Origin: Asterias rubens
Lineage: Eukaryota > Echinodermata > Asteroidea > Forcipulatida > Asteriidae
DNA length: 64,000 nt
NCBI RefSeq assembly: GCF_902459465.1
Contig: NC_047073.1
Coordinates: forward strand, 1,364,001-1,428,000
Direction of reading: 5' to 3'
In this document: in pieces, positions 37,716 to 53,866 of the stretch
Layout of the letters: each line of letters opens with the position of its first letter
Numbering within the stretch: the first letter of the stretch is position 1
Notes under the pieces: model-generated
What the model was told of the DNA's origin: nothing
The model's input: the letters and a program-made list of their open reading frames with translations, nothing else
The model's database searches: none
Program-made: the position numbers and the translations under genes

Positions 37716-38067
37716 GGTTTTTTTTTAGCATAAAACCTTTCTTGGTGATGAGAAATGGGGAGAGGTTGATGGTAAAACTCATTGTGAGAAACGGCTTTTC
37801 TTAAGTGCCATAGTTTTCGAGAAAGAAGTAATTTTCCACGAATTTGATTTTGAGACTTCAGGTTTAGAACTTGAGGTCTCGAAATCAACCATCTGTGCAC
37901 ACACAATTTCATGTGACAAGGGTGTTTTTTTCTTTCATTACTATCTCGCAAGTTCGATGACCGATTGAGCTCAAATTTTCACAGGTTTGTTATTTTATGC
38001 ATAGGTTGAGATACACCAACTGTAAAGGCTAGTCTTTGACAATTACCAATAGTGTCCACTGCCTTTA
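37716..38067. mobile_element. MITE-1, left end altered
   Basis: Directly follows the previous copy. Retains GAGGTCTCGAAATCAACCAT and ends AATAGTGTCCACTGCCTTTA. Confidence 0.65.
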
Positions 38068-40525
38068 AGATACACAGATACTTGGATAAATGGGTTATAA
38101 ATGAAAAACCTTCGTGCAACTTGGAGGCAGTGCATGCTAAAGGACAACTTTGGTAGCGCATTCAAGTAATTTTTGTCTAACAATGTCTTATAGTCCCCAA
38201 GAAAAATATGCAAATATTTATACATGTGATTTCTTCTTGCAGATAGCCTGGAAAAGGCTGCCAGTAAATTGCCTTACAAACGTGTGTGCCATGGTCTTTT
38301 GAGCAGTCCCTTGTTTTAAAGAATTTGGCTTTGTAGCTGTAATTGATTCACAAGTCACTTGGTTCAACCATGGTTCCTGTTTCACATAACTTCCTCTTTG
38401 AACAGAGGATCCTGTTGTGAACAGACTGGCCATGAGTTATCCCTACGTGATGTTTTAGGTTTCCGTTGTGTTGGTTATAACCATAGTTGCAACCAGTGTT
38501 GTAGCTGGACTAATATTAAGCATAAAAATAAAAATGTTATGTTGGCGTAATGGGCCCCCCAAAATAGGGTAGGTAGGTAGGGATTTTTTTTTTTTCTCTA
38601 CCAGCAATGAAAATGACATGTTATCTAATTGTTTAAGCCGAAAGTACACACGATAACAAAAGAAAACAAGGCTACACACAACAAATAGTAAATTTTTAAA
38701 CTCTTGATTACATTTATTTTATTTTTATGTCTTTAATAGATTTTAATCATTAAATTTCTTGCCTTGAAAAAATTAAAATATCCAGGGTCGGCCGTAGTTT
38801 TTTTTTTTTTTTTATGCCTTAGTGGTGGACTCTCAATCCAATCCAGTGAGCAATTCAATAAAAAATTATTTATGTTTAGATAGAGGCTATCTTACTAAAG
38901 TGCTATGTAGGAAAAATCTATGCTGGGCAGCACAGTGTAACTGCTCAGAGTGCTGGGCAAAATTTATCAGTTCTGGGCAGGCTTGCCCACCACCGCCCAC
39001 ATGGCTACAACACTGGTTGCAACGATCATGCAAATAGTGGGACCTGTGCCCAAAACAACTACATGTACGAACGATTCATGGTTTCCTGGGATATACATGT
39101 ATCACTTAAGGCTTGACAGTACAACACCCCACCCCCCTTGAAAGCACAAACACTTCACCATTTCAGGCCAGCAATGTTTGTTTTTAGGAGATATGAAACC
39201 AAGCTGTTATATTTTCTCTTTAATGAAGACATTTTATTACTACGTTAATCAGAATTTATTACAATCTGCAGTTAATCAAATAATTGTTTTCTCTCATTCT
39301 CACTTAAAATATTTAATTTATTTCCCCATATTGGCACCCCATAGAATTGCAACTATAGCAACCACATCACGTGATTTATCTAGTGACTGAAGGAGAACGA
39401 AACTTAATCTGGCAGACGATAATTTCATTTTGAACTTTCGAGGTTGGATGTTATTTCTTTGACTCATTTGAACAAATTTTGATTGTTGGTATAATAATGC
39501 ACTACATGTATAGTGATTTATCTACCAAAATTTTATCATTTTATTAATGTTTGATAGATAGATATAAACGTTTATTCAATGTTGCAAATAGTGTATAATA
39601 CAGAGTAATATGGACAAAATAAAAGTAAATATAAAATATATTAAAAGATGAAACAATTAACAAAAGGCAACATCTAGGTCCGGGGAGAAGCACAGCTTTT
39701 GTTCCCCAGCCTATGAACAGACAAACCAAAAAAACAGACAGACATTAAAAATACAGGACAAAACTAAACAGGACAAAATTGACAGGTGTAAGACAGAAAA
39801 TAAAGACGTTACAATTTCTACATACAAAAATAACCTACGACAGGAAACTTTATTCATGATTAACCCTGACGAAAATACAGACAGTGAGTAAACAGCATTC
39901 TATTCATGAGAATCTGCACCGGAAAAGCTTGCAGTCTCGCGATAAACGGGAATCAAAGTTGACGGTCGAAAACATATGAGGGTCGATAACATAATAATGA
40001 CCCTACGATACTTTGTTAAAACCCCGAGATATCACAGGGCATTTGTTTGAGTATCTAGTTTTTATTTCCAGCATGATGAACCTCTCCCGACCTCCTTGTC
40101 AAGTTCCCCAGCGGAAGTTTCGCGAGGATAAGTGCCAAGTGTAGCGGGAGCAAAGTTGGGTTTGAAAATATATGACGATCGGAAAAAAATATGATCATGA
40201 TGGTCGCCAACCCCAAAACGGCGTGTAATTAATAAGTGCGAAATGACAATTCTTGAAATATTACATGACAATGACAACAACGAAGACTCAATTTGGAAAA
40301 GGTAAGAATAACTGACAATTACTTACAAAGGTTCCACTCTTTCGGCCGCCTTTGAAGAATAGTGGAAGGTAAATCATAGATAAATCAAACTCGCCGCGCT
40401 CTAGCACCCACCCGCCCCTCGCTGTCACGTATCCTCTCGTTGTGTTTACGTACGCGTGGTGCATGCTGCTGCTAGCTAGCTGCAATCGTTAAATTGATTC
40501 AGTTGAGGGCGCTACAACAAAATAG

Positions 40526-40617
40526 TGGGGGGGGGGGGGGTGGGGGGGCTTCTTCAACCACGGGATTTCTAACGGGGGGAGGGGGGGTGTCGAAGGGAAT
40601 TCTGCCCCCCCCCCCAC
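40526..40617. repeat. Clustered G and C homopolymers
   Basis: Three G-rich runs (15 G, 7 G, then GGGGGGAGGGGGGG) and one poly-C run in 90 bases, able to form quadruplex structures on one strand. Confidence 0.7.
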
Positions 40618-40925
40618 AACGTGTGGTTTTTGAGAAACTCTAAACTTTGTATCATTATTGCATTATTTTTTTATATTAAAGAGGTATACAAAAAAACCTG
40701 TACAAATTTAGAGTTGCGCACCCTTTCTTAAAGTCATTGGGCACTTTCTGAACATAACAAAAAATAAGTTTAAAGACTTCCCTTGAAATATTATTCCATG
40801 AAGTGCTTTACTTTTTGAGAAAACATTAAAACAATTATCAATTCTCGATATCGAGAATAACGGATTTATTTTAAACACATGACATGACACGGCGAAAGTG
40901 CGCGGAAACAAGGGTGGGTTTTCCC

Positions 40926-41078
40926 GTTATTTTCTCCCGACTCCGATGACCGATTGAGCCTAAATTTTCACAGGTTTGTTATTTGATATATAAGGTATGG
41001 CGTATGCATACATGTTGAGATACAGCAAGTGAGAAGACTGGTCTCTGACAATTACCAATAGTGTCCACTGTCTTTAAT
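40926..41078. mobile_element. MITE-1 right end in fucosyltransferase 3' region
   Basis: CCGATGACCGATTGAGCC to AATAGTGTCCACTGTCTTTA, 33 bases from the FUT stop codon. Confidence 0.6.
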
Positions 41079-41110
41079 AGAATGCATCTAAATGATTCTG
41101 CGTTTCACTA

Positions 41111-43544
41111 CTATGTCCTAGGCTCCCAGTTTTCTAGGGGCACACCTTTTCCAACCATTGGTTTATGAATACAGCTGTGAAACATTTCTGTGTCCTTAAC
41201 CTTCCGGAACGGTACCGGATCGTCGTTCATCAGCGGAACCATTCTACACATGAAATCACTAACGTTCAGTGGGGGGTAGACAAGTTCGATATGACCCTTG
41301 TTCCTCCAAGCAAAATATTCGTTGTACTTGTCATCGTTTTTGTCAAGGTATCGGATGTATTCAGCGAGTTTCTCCATCGATGCAAAGTCGGAGATGTGGA
41401 TGAACGAGTTGGGTGGTGCCACGCGTTTGTACGCCTCCCTGCTTCCACCATAGACGATCGGTACGGTGCCCGCACGGAGTGAGTTGTCCCAGAACTTTTC
41501 CGTAATGTACTCGTCGCACTCGGTGTTTTCAAGTGCGAGATAAAACTTATACTTTCCTAAGGTTTTCATGCAAGGAGCGTTCATGTACGAAGGCTTTCCA
41601 CTCAGAAACTCGCCACAGTGCAGAGTTCCACATTTACCATACATATCAATCGGTAAAAGTGTTTGCAGTTTTTTAGCGTACGCAAAACGAGGCCATGGTG
41701 CGTCACCGCAGCTGCTAGACATCCACGCTACCAGTCCCGATTTACCCTCTGACCAATTACGCATCTCGGTATTCATCGGCTTATTCGGGACGTATCGGCT
41801 GTACGGATGCGGCACTTCGGATTCCGAGTGGTACGTCATTGAATACTGAAACATGATTTCTGTAAAGTCCTTGTTCAGCCAATGGTGGTATCGATCGGCA
41901 GACTCGATGGCGAAGAGGAACCACTTGGTTTTGTCCGTCAATGCCGTCAAAGCACCTTTCTGGAGTCTGGGTGCATTTGGCAACTTATCTAGATTAACAA
42001 TAATACCATCGCATTCCTCCAGTAAGTCATGTCTGAGTGTTGCGATAACTTCAACCTCACATTGTTGTTCCGGACACTGTAGGCGAAACGTAATAGGTGT
42101 CTTTGAAGGGTTGTGTTTTTTAGCGCGGTTGAATCGGTCATCGAGATCGCCAAACTCTCGCCAATGTCTGAACCCTGGGCTCGGTTTAAAGATGGCGATT
42201 CTTTTCTCGCAGGTCGTGGGTTTCACTGGAACTGTTTCTTTCGTTGAAAGAGTTTCTTTCACTGTAACAGTTCTTTTTGGTGGGACCGTTTTCCCTGATG
42301 GTTCTTTGGTGAGTTCTTTTGGTTTCTCTGCTTTTTGCGATGCATTTGTCTGATACATTAATGAACTGGCAGGATTCTTGAGAACATCATTTGGTAAAGA
42401 TTCTTGACGGCTAATGCGAGGGCCTTTGGCTTTATTTAATGTTGGGGTTGTGTAGAGTAACCAAAAACTGCAGACAAGAAGTGGTGCCGCTAGCAGTAAC
42501 CCCACAAAGATTTTTCGGCGATTCCTGACAGAGATGCACTGAAAACATAAAAATAAATCAAGCTTTCAAACACAATACCACATTACAATACAATAACACT
42601 TTATTGTCCCTGTATTGTAAATTCCTATGGCCTTTTTTGCTTACATAAAAACACACCAAGAAGGGGGAAATGAAAAAGGGAAAACTTGTGTATACTGTCA
42701 ATGTTATCTCTTATATATATATATTTTTTTTTCTGATAATGAAACCACGAATGCTCATTATTTTCTTATTGTTATTTTATTTTTATTGCTCTTCTTTAAT
42801 ACAATAAATTACACACACGAAACAGTAAGACGTAAAATGGAGAAGTTTTGACGGAGAGGAAAATGAGAATGTTCCTATATTAACCAAAAGGATCATTCTA
42901 CAAATCAATCAATCGATCAGTTTATTTACGCAGTATCAACATCACAATCGAAACCAAATCAAAAGAAATGTGAATTGGAAGTTAAGAGATAAATATGTTT
43001 GCTGAAAATATTTCATGTGGAAGGACCCATGAAGAAGCAAAGCTTGTAAGGTTATGGGTTCTTGAGCAAGCGTGTGTATTGAGCCGATAACTATTTTGAT
43101 GTATTGTGGGCTAGATCCCACTCCATGTAGGAAAAGTACCCCTGAAAGGACAAATGTATTCAAGAAGGCCCAGTGCACAAGCTGCTAACAATGAAAGTAG
43201 TTATCTAGACCATGGTGGAAGGACCTCCGTGTCCAGACAAACGAACAATTGATAAAAACGAACCAACCTTTTTCAAAGACAACTTATCTCAAAAAAGTTA
43301 AAACAGGCAAATTCCACGTGAACATGTTATTTAAAATACGCTTTAGTGCCCAGTGAAAATGAATGTGGCTCTTCCGCTCCGACCAAAACACCAGAATGAG
43401 GGTTGAGAAGATGGGATGGACGGGACTCGGGGGGGGGGGGGGTATGAATGACTCATTCAAACCCCCCCCCCCCCCCCCCCCCCCCCCGAGTGGATAGTGG
43501 ATCTTTCCCGTAGAACCACTTACCTTCCTACAGTGACGTACCAT
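41111..43544 (-). CDS. alpha-1,3-fucosyltransferase, GT10 family, type II Golgi membrane protein
   Basis: Transfers fucose from GDP-fucose to N-acetylglucosamine of glycans in the Golgi lumen (family knowledge). The protein is 482 residues: exon 1 (43524-43544) gives MVRHCRK and exon 2 (41111-42538) the rest. Seen: a short basic cytosolic tail, a transmembrane anchor at about 17-38 (IFVGLLLAAPLLVCSFWLLY), a Thr/Lys stem with KETV repeats (about 80-115), then the catalytic domain. The hallmark GT10 motif FYLALENTECDEYITEKFWD is at about 339-358, followed by GTVPIVYGG. The start ATG at 43544 has an in-frame TGA 24 bases upstream. A non-coding exon ending at 43915 (donor GTAGGT) may precede it. 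Close to Lewis-type and invertebrate FucTs; acceptor specificity cannot be read. A candidate AATAAA lies about 240 bases past the stop. Confidence 0.9.
43429..43488. repeat. Poly-G, palindrome, poly-C segment in fucosyltransferase intron
   Basis: A run of about 14 G, then TATGAATGACTCATTCAAA, then about 30 C. The centre TGAATGACTCATTCA is a perfect odd palindrome. Confidence 0.85.
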
Positions 43545-43599
43545 TTTGTTGTTCCTTTTTGCCACAGATCAATATGTAGTCATCAGAAAGTCATGTAAC
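43524..43599 (-). CDS. Fucosyltransferase exon with 5' UTR and first 7 codons
   Basis: The acceptor TTATTTCTTAG ends at 43600 and the donor is CACTGTAGGAAG|GTAAGT. Bases 43545-43599 would be 5' UTR; the coding part spells MVRHCRK in phase 0, joining CISVRNRRKIF of the long exon. The basic residues suit a type II cytosolic tail. Confidence 0.75.
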
Positions 43600-43914
43600 C
43601 TAAGAAATAAAAAATACGACGATAAATATTGACTCTTTTTTTAAACGGGTAATATTTTTTCTAAGTAGGCCTATACTAGATCGTATGCCTTAAAAGTGCT
43701 TCACAGAAATAGGCCTACATCGCGCAACGAGGCAAGTCATTATTTTGTCATGTCCTAAGACTTACCATGCGGGGTCTATTTTGCGATGAGCCAAGATTGA
43801 TTTTAGCTGTATGTATCAATCTCATTGCTAATCAAAGTGAGATGTAGTAATTTAACAAAACGGCTCAGATTCAACGAAGAGCAGACATTGATATGTTCAA
43901 CTCAAAAAACCTAC

Positions 43915-44000
43915 CTGATGAAGAAGGGGACGCAGAGGAGATCAAACAAAGTGTAAAGATGACGGCAGCGCAAAGATGATCGAATACACGGTGTAAACAT
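43915..44000 (-). other. Possible non-coding first exon of the fucosyltransferase gene
   Basis: Minus-strand TTCTTCATCAG|GTAGGT is a good donor with a matching acceptor at 43600. Upper limit is a guess. No protein is implied. Confidence 0.3.
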
Positions 44001-44559
44001 CAGCAAAACAGTGCATCTATTTATATTGTCACTTATTGAGTCAAGTATCCTTATCCACTGTACAGCCACGAATACACCTTTAATAAAACTGTTCATCCAA
44101 GCGCAGAATGCTTCTGTTGCTTCAAGGCTTCTACACTATTGTGTTCTGACTGCTTCAGAAAACACACCCATCTTGCACTGGAGTAGACGTTGGGTGAAAA
44201 ATTATGAATTTGGTATGGAATTACGGAACCGCATTGGCGCATTGCGATGCGGCCACACGAATAAAACAAACAAACGATTTTATTAACGTGGCAACCAACG
44301 TTTGGAATAATGTCACCAAGCTGATCTGCATATTAACCAAGCAGATGCAAAAGCGATCAGACCATACTGATCGAAATGTCGAGTTGAATTCATGCTGTTC
44401 TTTTCAGAACCACCCCAACTCATTTAGAGATTATTATTACACGGTATTACCGCAACCTTGCTTTAAATACATCCTGATTACTAACTATAATGTGAAGGCT
44501 ATAGATCCAGGATTTGTATGAGGCCGGTAGATTGATGGTAATGAGATGGTCACAATGAA

Positions 44560-45025
44560 TAGAATAATGTTTTATTGTCACTTTAAAAAAAAACAAATAT
44601 TAGTACAGTGAAATTCGTTTGGGTTTTGCGTGTCTAAAAATATTATGTTATATACAAATTACACTAAAAATTAACCATTTACAGAAATACATGGAAATAT
44701 AATATAAACAACTCTGAAAAGTATTACAATATACAGGCGAAATCCGAGAAATAAAAAAGAGTACGATATACATGTAATTAAAATCAGAAATAGACATTCA
44801 TGATTAAAACCTGTCATTTAGAACACGAACAGCTGTGGGATAAAAACTCTGCAAAGTACGGTTGGATCCAGATTTAATTGAACGGAAACGATTCTTAGAC
44901 CGCATGGGCTGAAAGAGGGAATGTGCTGGGTGAAACTGGTCATCTACTATAGAGAGGGCTCGTTTTTTAACTCGAGAGAGATACAGTTCATCTTTGCTGA
45001 TCTTTCTTAACAATTGAATCTGCAT
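44560..45025 (-). mobile_element. LINE 3' fragment upstream of AK3
   Basis: The minus-strand ORF (PMRSKNRFRSIKSGSNRTLQ, SFYPTAVRVLN) matches the usual C-terminal end of CR1-like ORF2 proteins (SFxPxAxRLLN). The TTTATTGTCACTTT stretch at 44571 is the UTR side. Confidence 0.65.
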
Positions 45026-45419
45026 TACATCCCCATTTCAAATCAGATGATAAATGTACACCCTAGAAATTTAAAACATTTCACTATTTCCACTTCAGAA
45101 CCAATGACCAAGGGAGCAATAGCTGCAGGATTTTTGCGAAATTCAATACAAATTCCTGTGTTTTATTGACATTTCGTTCTCAGTGCACCAGTTAACAATA
45201 GATTGTACTTCAATGGTCACAATAAGAGCGCCCGGTGCATTTTTGTTTTCTGTGCATCAAAATTGCCATCCTCAAATTTTCGGAGTTCCCTTTTTGTATC
45301 GATTTAGACTTCTTGGTAAGTCTTTGAAAGCATTTTTGTTCTTCTGTACTTCAAAATTGCAATCCTCAAACGGTTGATGTACCGACAAAAATTGCAGCCT
45401 GAACATCTGACGTCACACT

Positions 45420-48403
<2,984 letters not shown>

Positions 48404-48765
48404 AGCGTTTTAAAATTATTTTACATCTATTGATTTGATTCCAGATAATTTTCCCATAAAAATGCTTGATTTGGGAGATTTCTACGATCAAGCTTACATT
48501 CCAGTCCTATTGCTTCAAATTTAAATCATGTTTCAAATGTAATTTTGAGATATCCAGTACTTTGTCTTTCTTTTAAACAGTACTAGAGAGGGTACCAATG
48601 ATAAACATTTTACATTTTTCAAGAAAGATAATTTTCAGAAAACTTGATGATCTATTTTTGTATATAATAACGATTGAAGTAGTGATGTTATCGAGAGAAG
48701 GAAGTTGATTACAGCTGGATTCAAACCCCACAACCTCCTCAGGTTAATGTACAGGTGTTTTACCT

Positions 48766-49310
48766 AATAAATATACTTATACAGCGCTTTGTCACACCCC
48801 TAGGGGCGTATCAAAGAGCTCGGTATTTTTTCCTGCAAAGTATGTGAAGATACAATTTGAAGTATGAGACCAATGAGACCAATTCCTTTAAAGCACCTGT
48901 TGATGATTTACAAGGTGCTGTGCACGTGAGCAAGACACGCACGCGTACGAGCACTCCCAATGACATTCTGCACGATTCTGCCGCGCGTGCCAAATATACG
49001 CGCACGCATGACCAAGTTTGTCCGACCACAATCATTGCTGTGATTGGTCAAATGGGTGAACGTGCACAGTTTTATTGACAGGCCGGATCGGTCCATATGC
49101 AGCCAATCAAACCAGGAACACCTGGGTGAACCCCTTCTCTTTTTGATATAGAGTGCACTGGGTTTTTGTTTGTTGCATAACACAACACATGGTACCAATG
49201 GCTTTACGTCCCATCTAAAGGACAAAGCAATGGTTAAGTGTCTTGCTTAAGGACACTATGTCAAGACCGGGACTAGAACTCACACTCAGTTGAACAGAAA
49301 CACCTGAGCG
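48766..49310 (-). mobile_element. SINE-C with an inserted GC-rich segment downstream of AK3
   Basis: The tail begins AATAAATATACTTATACAGCG. The body is interrupted at about 48925-49095 by a CG-rich segment (ACGCACGCGTACGAGC and similar) before resuming at CAATCAAACCAGGAACACC. The head is degenerate. Confidence 0.6.
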
Positions 49311-49761
49311 TATGTATAAAATGCTTGAACTATCCACCACAACATGCCATGGGCTAGGAATGAAGGGACAATGAAGAAATTAGCCCGTATATTGGAGAAA
49401 ATGGAATAAGAGACAAATTATTGAGACAATTAATATTTGGTATTGGTTTATTTGATCACTCAGTCAATATTGAAAATATTTAATTTATGTTTGTCTTAGA
49501 TGAATTACTTTCTTTACAATATTGTGTACACTTTACATGAAGGCACAGAAGTGCAAGAGGTAGAAGGAAAAAAAAGGAATAAAATAAATCATGAAGATTT
49601 AAATGTATTTATGAATGTTCATTTTTTATGTTAATGAGTGACTGGTTCTAAAGTTTATTTTAGTTGTAATTTGCAAAGCTAAAAAGCAGATGTTGGAAAA
49701 CAGTGCTGTTAAAATCAAATTACCATACTTGATTATTATGGACAAGAAATGTGGACCGTTC

Positions 49762-50149
49762 TTAAAGGAACACATTGCCTTGCATCGGGGGAGTTGGTCT
49801 ATAAAAAGCGTTTGAAAAGCGTTCGTTATGAAATGCATATGGTTGAAAAGATGTTTTAGAAGTAGAATACAATGATCCAAACAAAAATGCCTCGAAATTG
49901 CACAGTTTTTTTTATACATCGTGAACTAACACGGCACGCCATAGTGTGGAGTCAAATTTCTTACTCAACAAAATTGCTGACCAAGTTAGTTCGCAAAATA
50001 AAAGGAAAACCACACAATTTCGAGGCATATTTGCGTATCATTATATTCTACTTTTAAAACATCTTTCTAACCAAATGCATTTTATAACAAACGGTTACAA
50101 AAGCTTTGAATAGACCACCTCACCCATCCAAGGGATCGTGTCCCTTTAA
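49762..50149. mobile_element. MITE-2, full length
   Basis: TTAAAGGAACACATTGCC to GGGATCGTGTCCCTTTAA. Confidence 0.75.
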
Positions 50150-50379
50150 TTCTTTTTAAAATGTACAACATGTGTTACAATAGGTATCAAATTGGCTAAG
50201 GCTATATATGGCAGCCACTTCATGCATGCTGTCACAACATTTCGTACAGTAACAGATGGCATCAAGATAAACATTTATGCCCTAGATGCATACAATTGGG
50301 CAACTAGTTATGAAATACATGTATGGGAACAAGTTCTTTGACTTCTTGCATGAAAACTATCAAATATGCAGCAAAATTA

Positions 50380-50790
50380 CACTAAGTCTCATCGACCAAG
50401 TAGGAATCCACAAATGGGCACTTTGAAAAACCTCACATCAAGTATGCAGCTAACATTACTTTAAGTTAGGAGTCTCATTGACCAAGGAGGAATCCACAGA
50501 CGGGCACTTTGAAAAACTTCACATCAAGTCTGCAGCAACATTCACATAAAGATAGGAGTATCATTGACCAAGTAGAAATCCACAAATGGGCAATGTGAAA
50601 AACCTCACATAAAGTCTGCAGCAACATTTACATCAAGTTAGGAGTCTCATCGACCAAGTAGGAATCCACAAATGGGCAATGTGAAAAACCTCACATCAAG
50701 TCTGCAGCAACATTTACATCAAGATAGGAGTATCATTGACCAAGTAGGAATCCACAAATGGGCAATGTGAAAAAACCCTCACATACTGCA
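50380..50790. repeat. Tandem block of about 86-bp units downstream of AK3
   Basis: Five units marked by AGGAATCCACAAATGGGCAA and CCTCACATCAAGTCTGCAGC. Confidence 0.8.
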
Positions 50791-51689
50791 TAAAGTGTCA
50801 GGCTAAATAAAAGCCAATTGGATCGAGCCAATAAAAAATGTGGTCCCAGATACAGAATGTGTTCTTAAAAACTGCAATCTTAACACTTTCAAGAGAAATA
50901 CAGAATGCAACAGGCTGAACATTTATAAGAATACGTACAATGTCTTTTGCAGCTTTTCCACTAAACCGGAAAAAATACATCCATCGCTGACGAACAAATC
51001 TACTGTGAATGTTTCTCATTACAATTTTGGTTTCTTACAATTGAATAAAAATACACCTACACAGAATGGTTAGTACACAGGCTTCATAAAGAGAGCGAGT
51101 CAATAGTGATTTTGTACAATTATCGAGTACAAATTTATTACTAATAATTTTGTTGAAGAAAATTATGGTACAAATTATGCCGTAGGCCTATGTTTAATCT
51201 TGTTTAGTGTTAATTTCCAAACTGACATTCATCAATTTGAGTGTAAAAAGGCAGCATTCGCTCGACGACATTGTTTGATTGTGTGAATGTTGTGACTGGT
51301 TAAGCTATGCAGATTGTGCACAAAAACCTTGTGAAGCCAAATTACATCAATTTTTGTGCGATTTGTGGCGACTTTTATAACGCTGTTACCCAGAAAGTTC
51401 AAGACTATGTGAGGTCATCGAACTTCCCAGATACAGCCATCTTGATTTGATTCCATTCAGATGAATGAACCCAAATTGAGGCTTGGAGAACAGGTTCCTC
51501 TAAATAAGAGATGGCAACTGCCGGCACTTTGTATACTGTATAAAACCAGATAATCATAACAAGGCAGGGTTAAATAGCCCATTCTATTGTGAACAATTGT
51601 ATTTTACAACATTTCAATGTAGGGAGAATTTTCTTCCCACTTTTATAAAGACTTTATTTCTTGGAAAGTGATTGCATCACAATCTTTAA

Positions 51690-51856
51690 GGGCACAGCCG
51701 TCGATTTCACCAAACTCTTCCTAACTTAGGATTAATTTTAGGATGAGTACAATTCCGTATCCAAAGGCGTTAAGACGCATTGAACCCATCCTGTTAGGAC
51801 TAACTCGTCCTAACTCGAGATATATTAATCCTAGAGTTTCGTAAAATCAGCTGCTG
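51690..51856. mobile_element. MITE-7 foldback
   Basis: CGATTTCACCAAACTCTTCC to CCTAGAGTTTCGTAAAATC. Confidence 0.6.
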
Positions 51857-52229
51857 GACACCTTTGGTAATTGTCAAAGACCAGTATCCTCATTTGGTGT
51901 ATCTCAACATACATACAATAACAAATCTGTGAAATTTTTGACTCAATTGGTTATCGAATTTGCAAGAGAATAATTAAGGGAAATACCCCACTCTAGTCGA
52001 ACAAGTTGTGGGATTTTTGGAATATTGAATTCGAGACCTCAACTGAGGCTTCAAATTCAACTCAAATAGTTCGGTGAGAATTTACTTCTTTCTCAAAAAC
52101 TGTTACTTCAGAGGGAGCCGTCTCGCGCAATGTTTTATACTATCAACAGCTCTCCATTGCTCGATACCAAGTAAGTTTTTATGCTAACAATTATTTTGAG
52201 TATTTACGAATAGTGCCCAGTGCCTTTAA
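51857..52229. mobile_element. MITE-1, near full length
   Basis: TGGACACCTTTGGTAATTG to GAATAGTGCCCAGTGCCTTT, directly beside a MITE-7. Confidence 0.65.
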
Positions 52230-52865
52230 CTTGTCCTTAGACCCCTTCCATAACAGTGAGACAGACTTTATACAGTGTAATCTTTTCTACAAAAACAAAT
52301 CATACATAACAATATACATTTGAATTCAGAACTCTGTGATTAATGCTTTAAGTATTTACATTATTTAACCCTGAGTATTTCATTTAAATATTCCTTTCTA
52401 ACACACAAACTGGTACCAAGAGTAAAAGGGTTAATGTTCAATGACTGACCACACTGCATCAACTTTTTGTAATATCCAAATTCTAACCTAGTTATATGTT
52501 CATTTGACATGAATATGTATTGTGTAACTATACTGGTTTGGATCAGTGAAACAACAACTTTTAATTTAAAAATTATTTTGCTCATTTTTACCAATGTTTT
52601 ACTTTCTCTTTAAGCTTGCCACAAAATATATTCTCTTTTGTTCTCCGCATCAGTAAGAAAAAACATTATGGATCTGACTGACTCTTCTGGGCAAATTTTG
52701 TGATGAACCATCACCAGAAACAAAGAAACTTAACATTGTGGCCTTTTATTCACCTTTTATATCATTTCGCCAAAAAAAAAGACAAAAGTTTCACCTCCAA
52801 AAATGAAGACAATTCTTCCAGACAACCTTTAAAATAAAGTTGCAAGAAAATAAACACACTTGTTG

Positions 52866-53144
52866 CATAAAATAACATATGCAAAAAATTACAAACCTGT
52901 GAAAATTTGAGCTAAATTGGTTGTCAAAGTAGCGAGATAATAATGAAAGAAAAAACACCCTTGTCACACGAAGTTGTGTGCTTTCAGATGCTTGATTTCG
53001 AGACCTCAAAATCTAGTTCGGAGGTCTCGATATCAAATTTGTGGAAAATGACTTCTTTCTCAAAAACTGTGTTACTTTAGAGGAGGCGTTTCTCACCACG
53101 TTTCTCAACAGTTATTTTGAGTAATTTTGGATAGTGTCCAGTGC
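52866..53144. mobile_element. MITE-1, left-truncated
   Basis: AACATATGCAAAAAATTACA to GGATAGTGTCCAGTGCC, with the GAGGTCTCGA palindrome inside. Confidence 0.6.
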
Positions 53145-53866
53145 CAGCAGAAACGTGTGACTAAGCAAGTGACTGTACCAGACATTCAAATCTCAAGTCA
53201 TCAATGGCTTATTGAAGTACAAGTTATAATACAGCAAAATCAGAAAAAGTATTTTGACAATCTAGCAGCAGCTCATAACTAAGAAAAGGAAGACGCGTTT
53301 AAAACTGAAAAAAATAAATAAAAAATATATAGACAAAAATCACGATAACATACAAAAAATCGCGATAAAGCATCAACCATATTCAGTGAACCTGTTCATT
53401 TGTTTTCTGAATGAATACTTCTCCAGTCCATTAGTAAAAATATAAAATTGTAAGAAACTCGTCTAGAATTATCTTTTCAAAAAGCCACAGTTTTTCATCC
53501 TATAAATATAAACAAATCCTTGAATATATGAAAAAAGTTACACACAAAAAAAAGTTACTGCAAGAAGATTTCATTCTACTAAGAATATGTCACAGATTCC
53601 ACACTACAATTTAAAAAAATAAGAATAGAAATGAAAAATTTGGTCCAGCTTTTTTTCGAAAAACAGAATTAAAATGGCTTGAAAATGTTGCATAATCAAG
53701 AAGAAAATGACCTTTGACAAAGCCAGCCTGATACTTCACTGTGGCAATTGAGCGATTACCTCCATGCCCCCTGATCATTGCCTTGGTGCCCCCTTAACAA
53801 TTTCACTCATTGAGACACCCTTTGTTAACTTGGTTTGGACTCTACTGTTTCAGTGACAAGCTAGGC

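Larger units (their letters stand above)
34322..41110. other. Intergenic region between Tie-like 5' end and fucosyltransferase 3' end
   Basis: No convincing coding exon. 34322-35750 is largely unique and should contain the Tie-like promoter. The rest holds SINE tails, a full SINE, two adjacent MITE-1 copies (one with a nested foldback), LINE-like debris and G/C homopolymers, listed separately. Confidence 0.6.

Noticed and set aside
41853..42353. 166-residue plus-strand ORF
   Set aside because: Antisense shadow of the fucosyltransferase exon.
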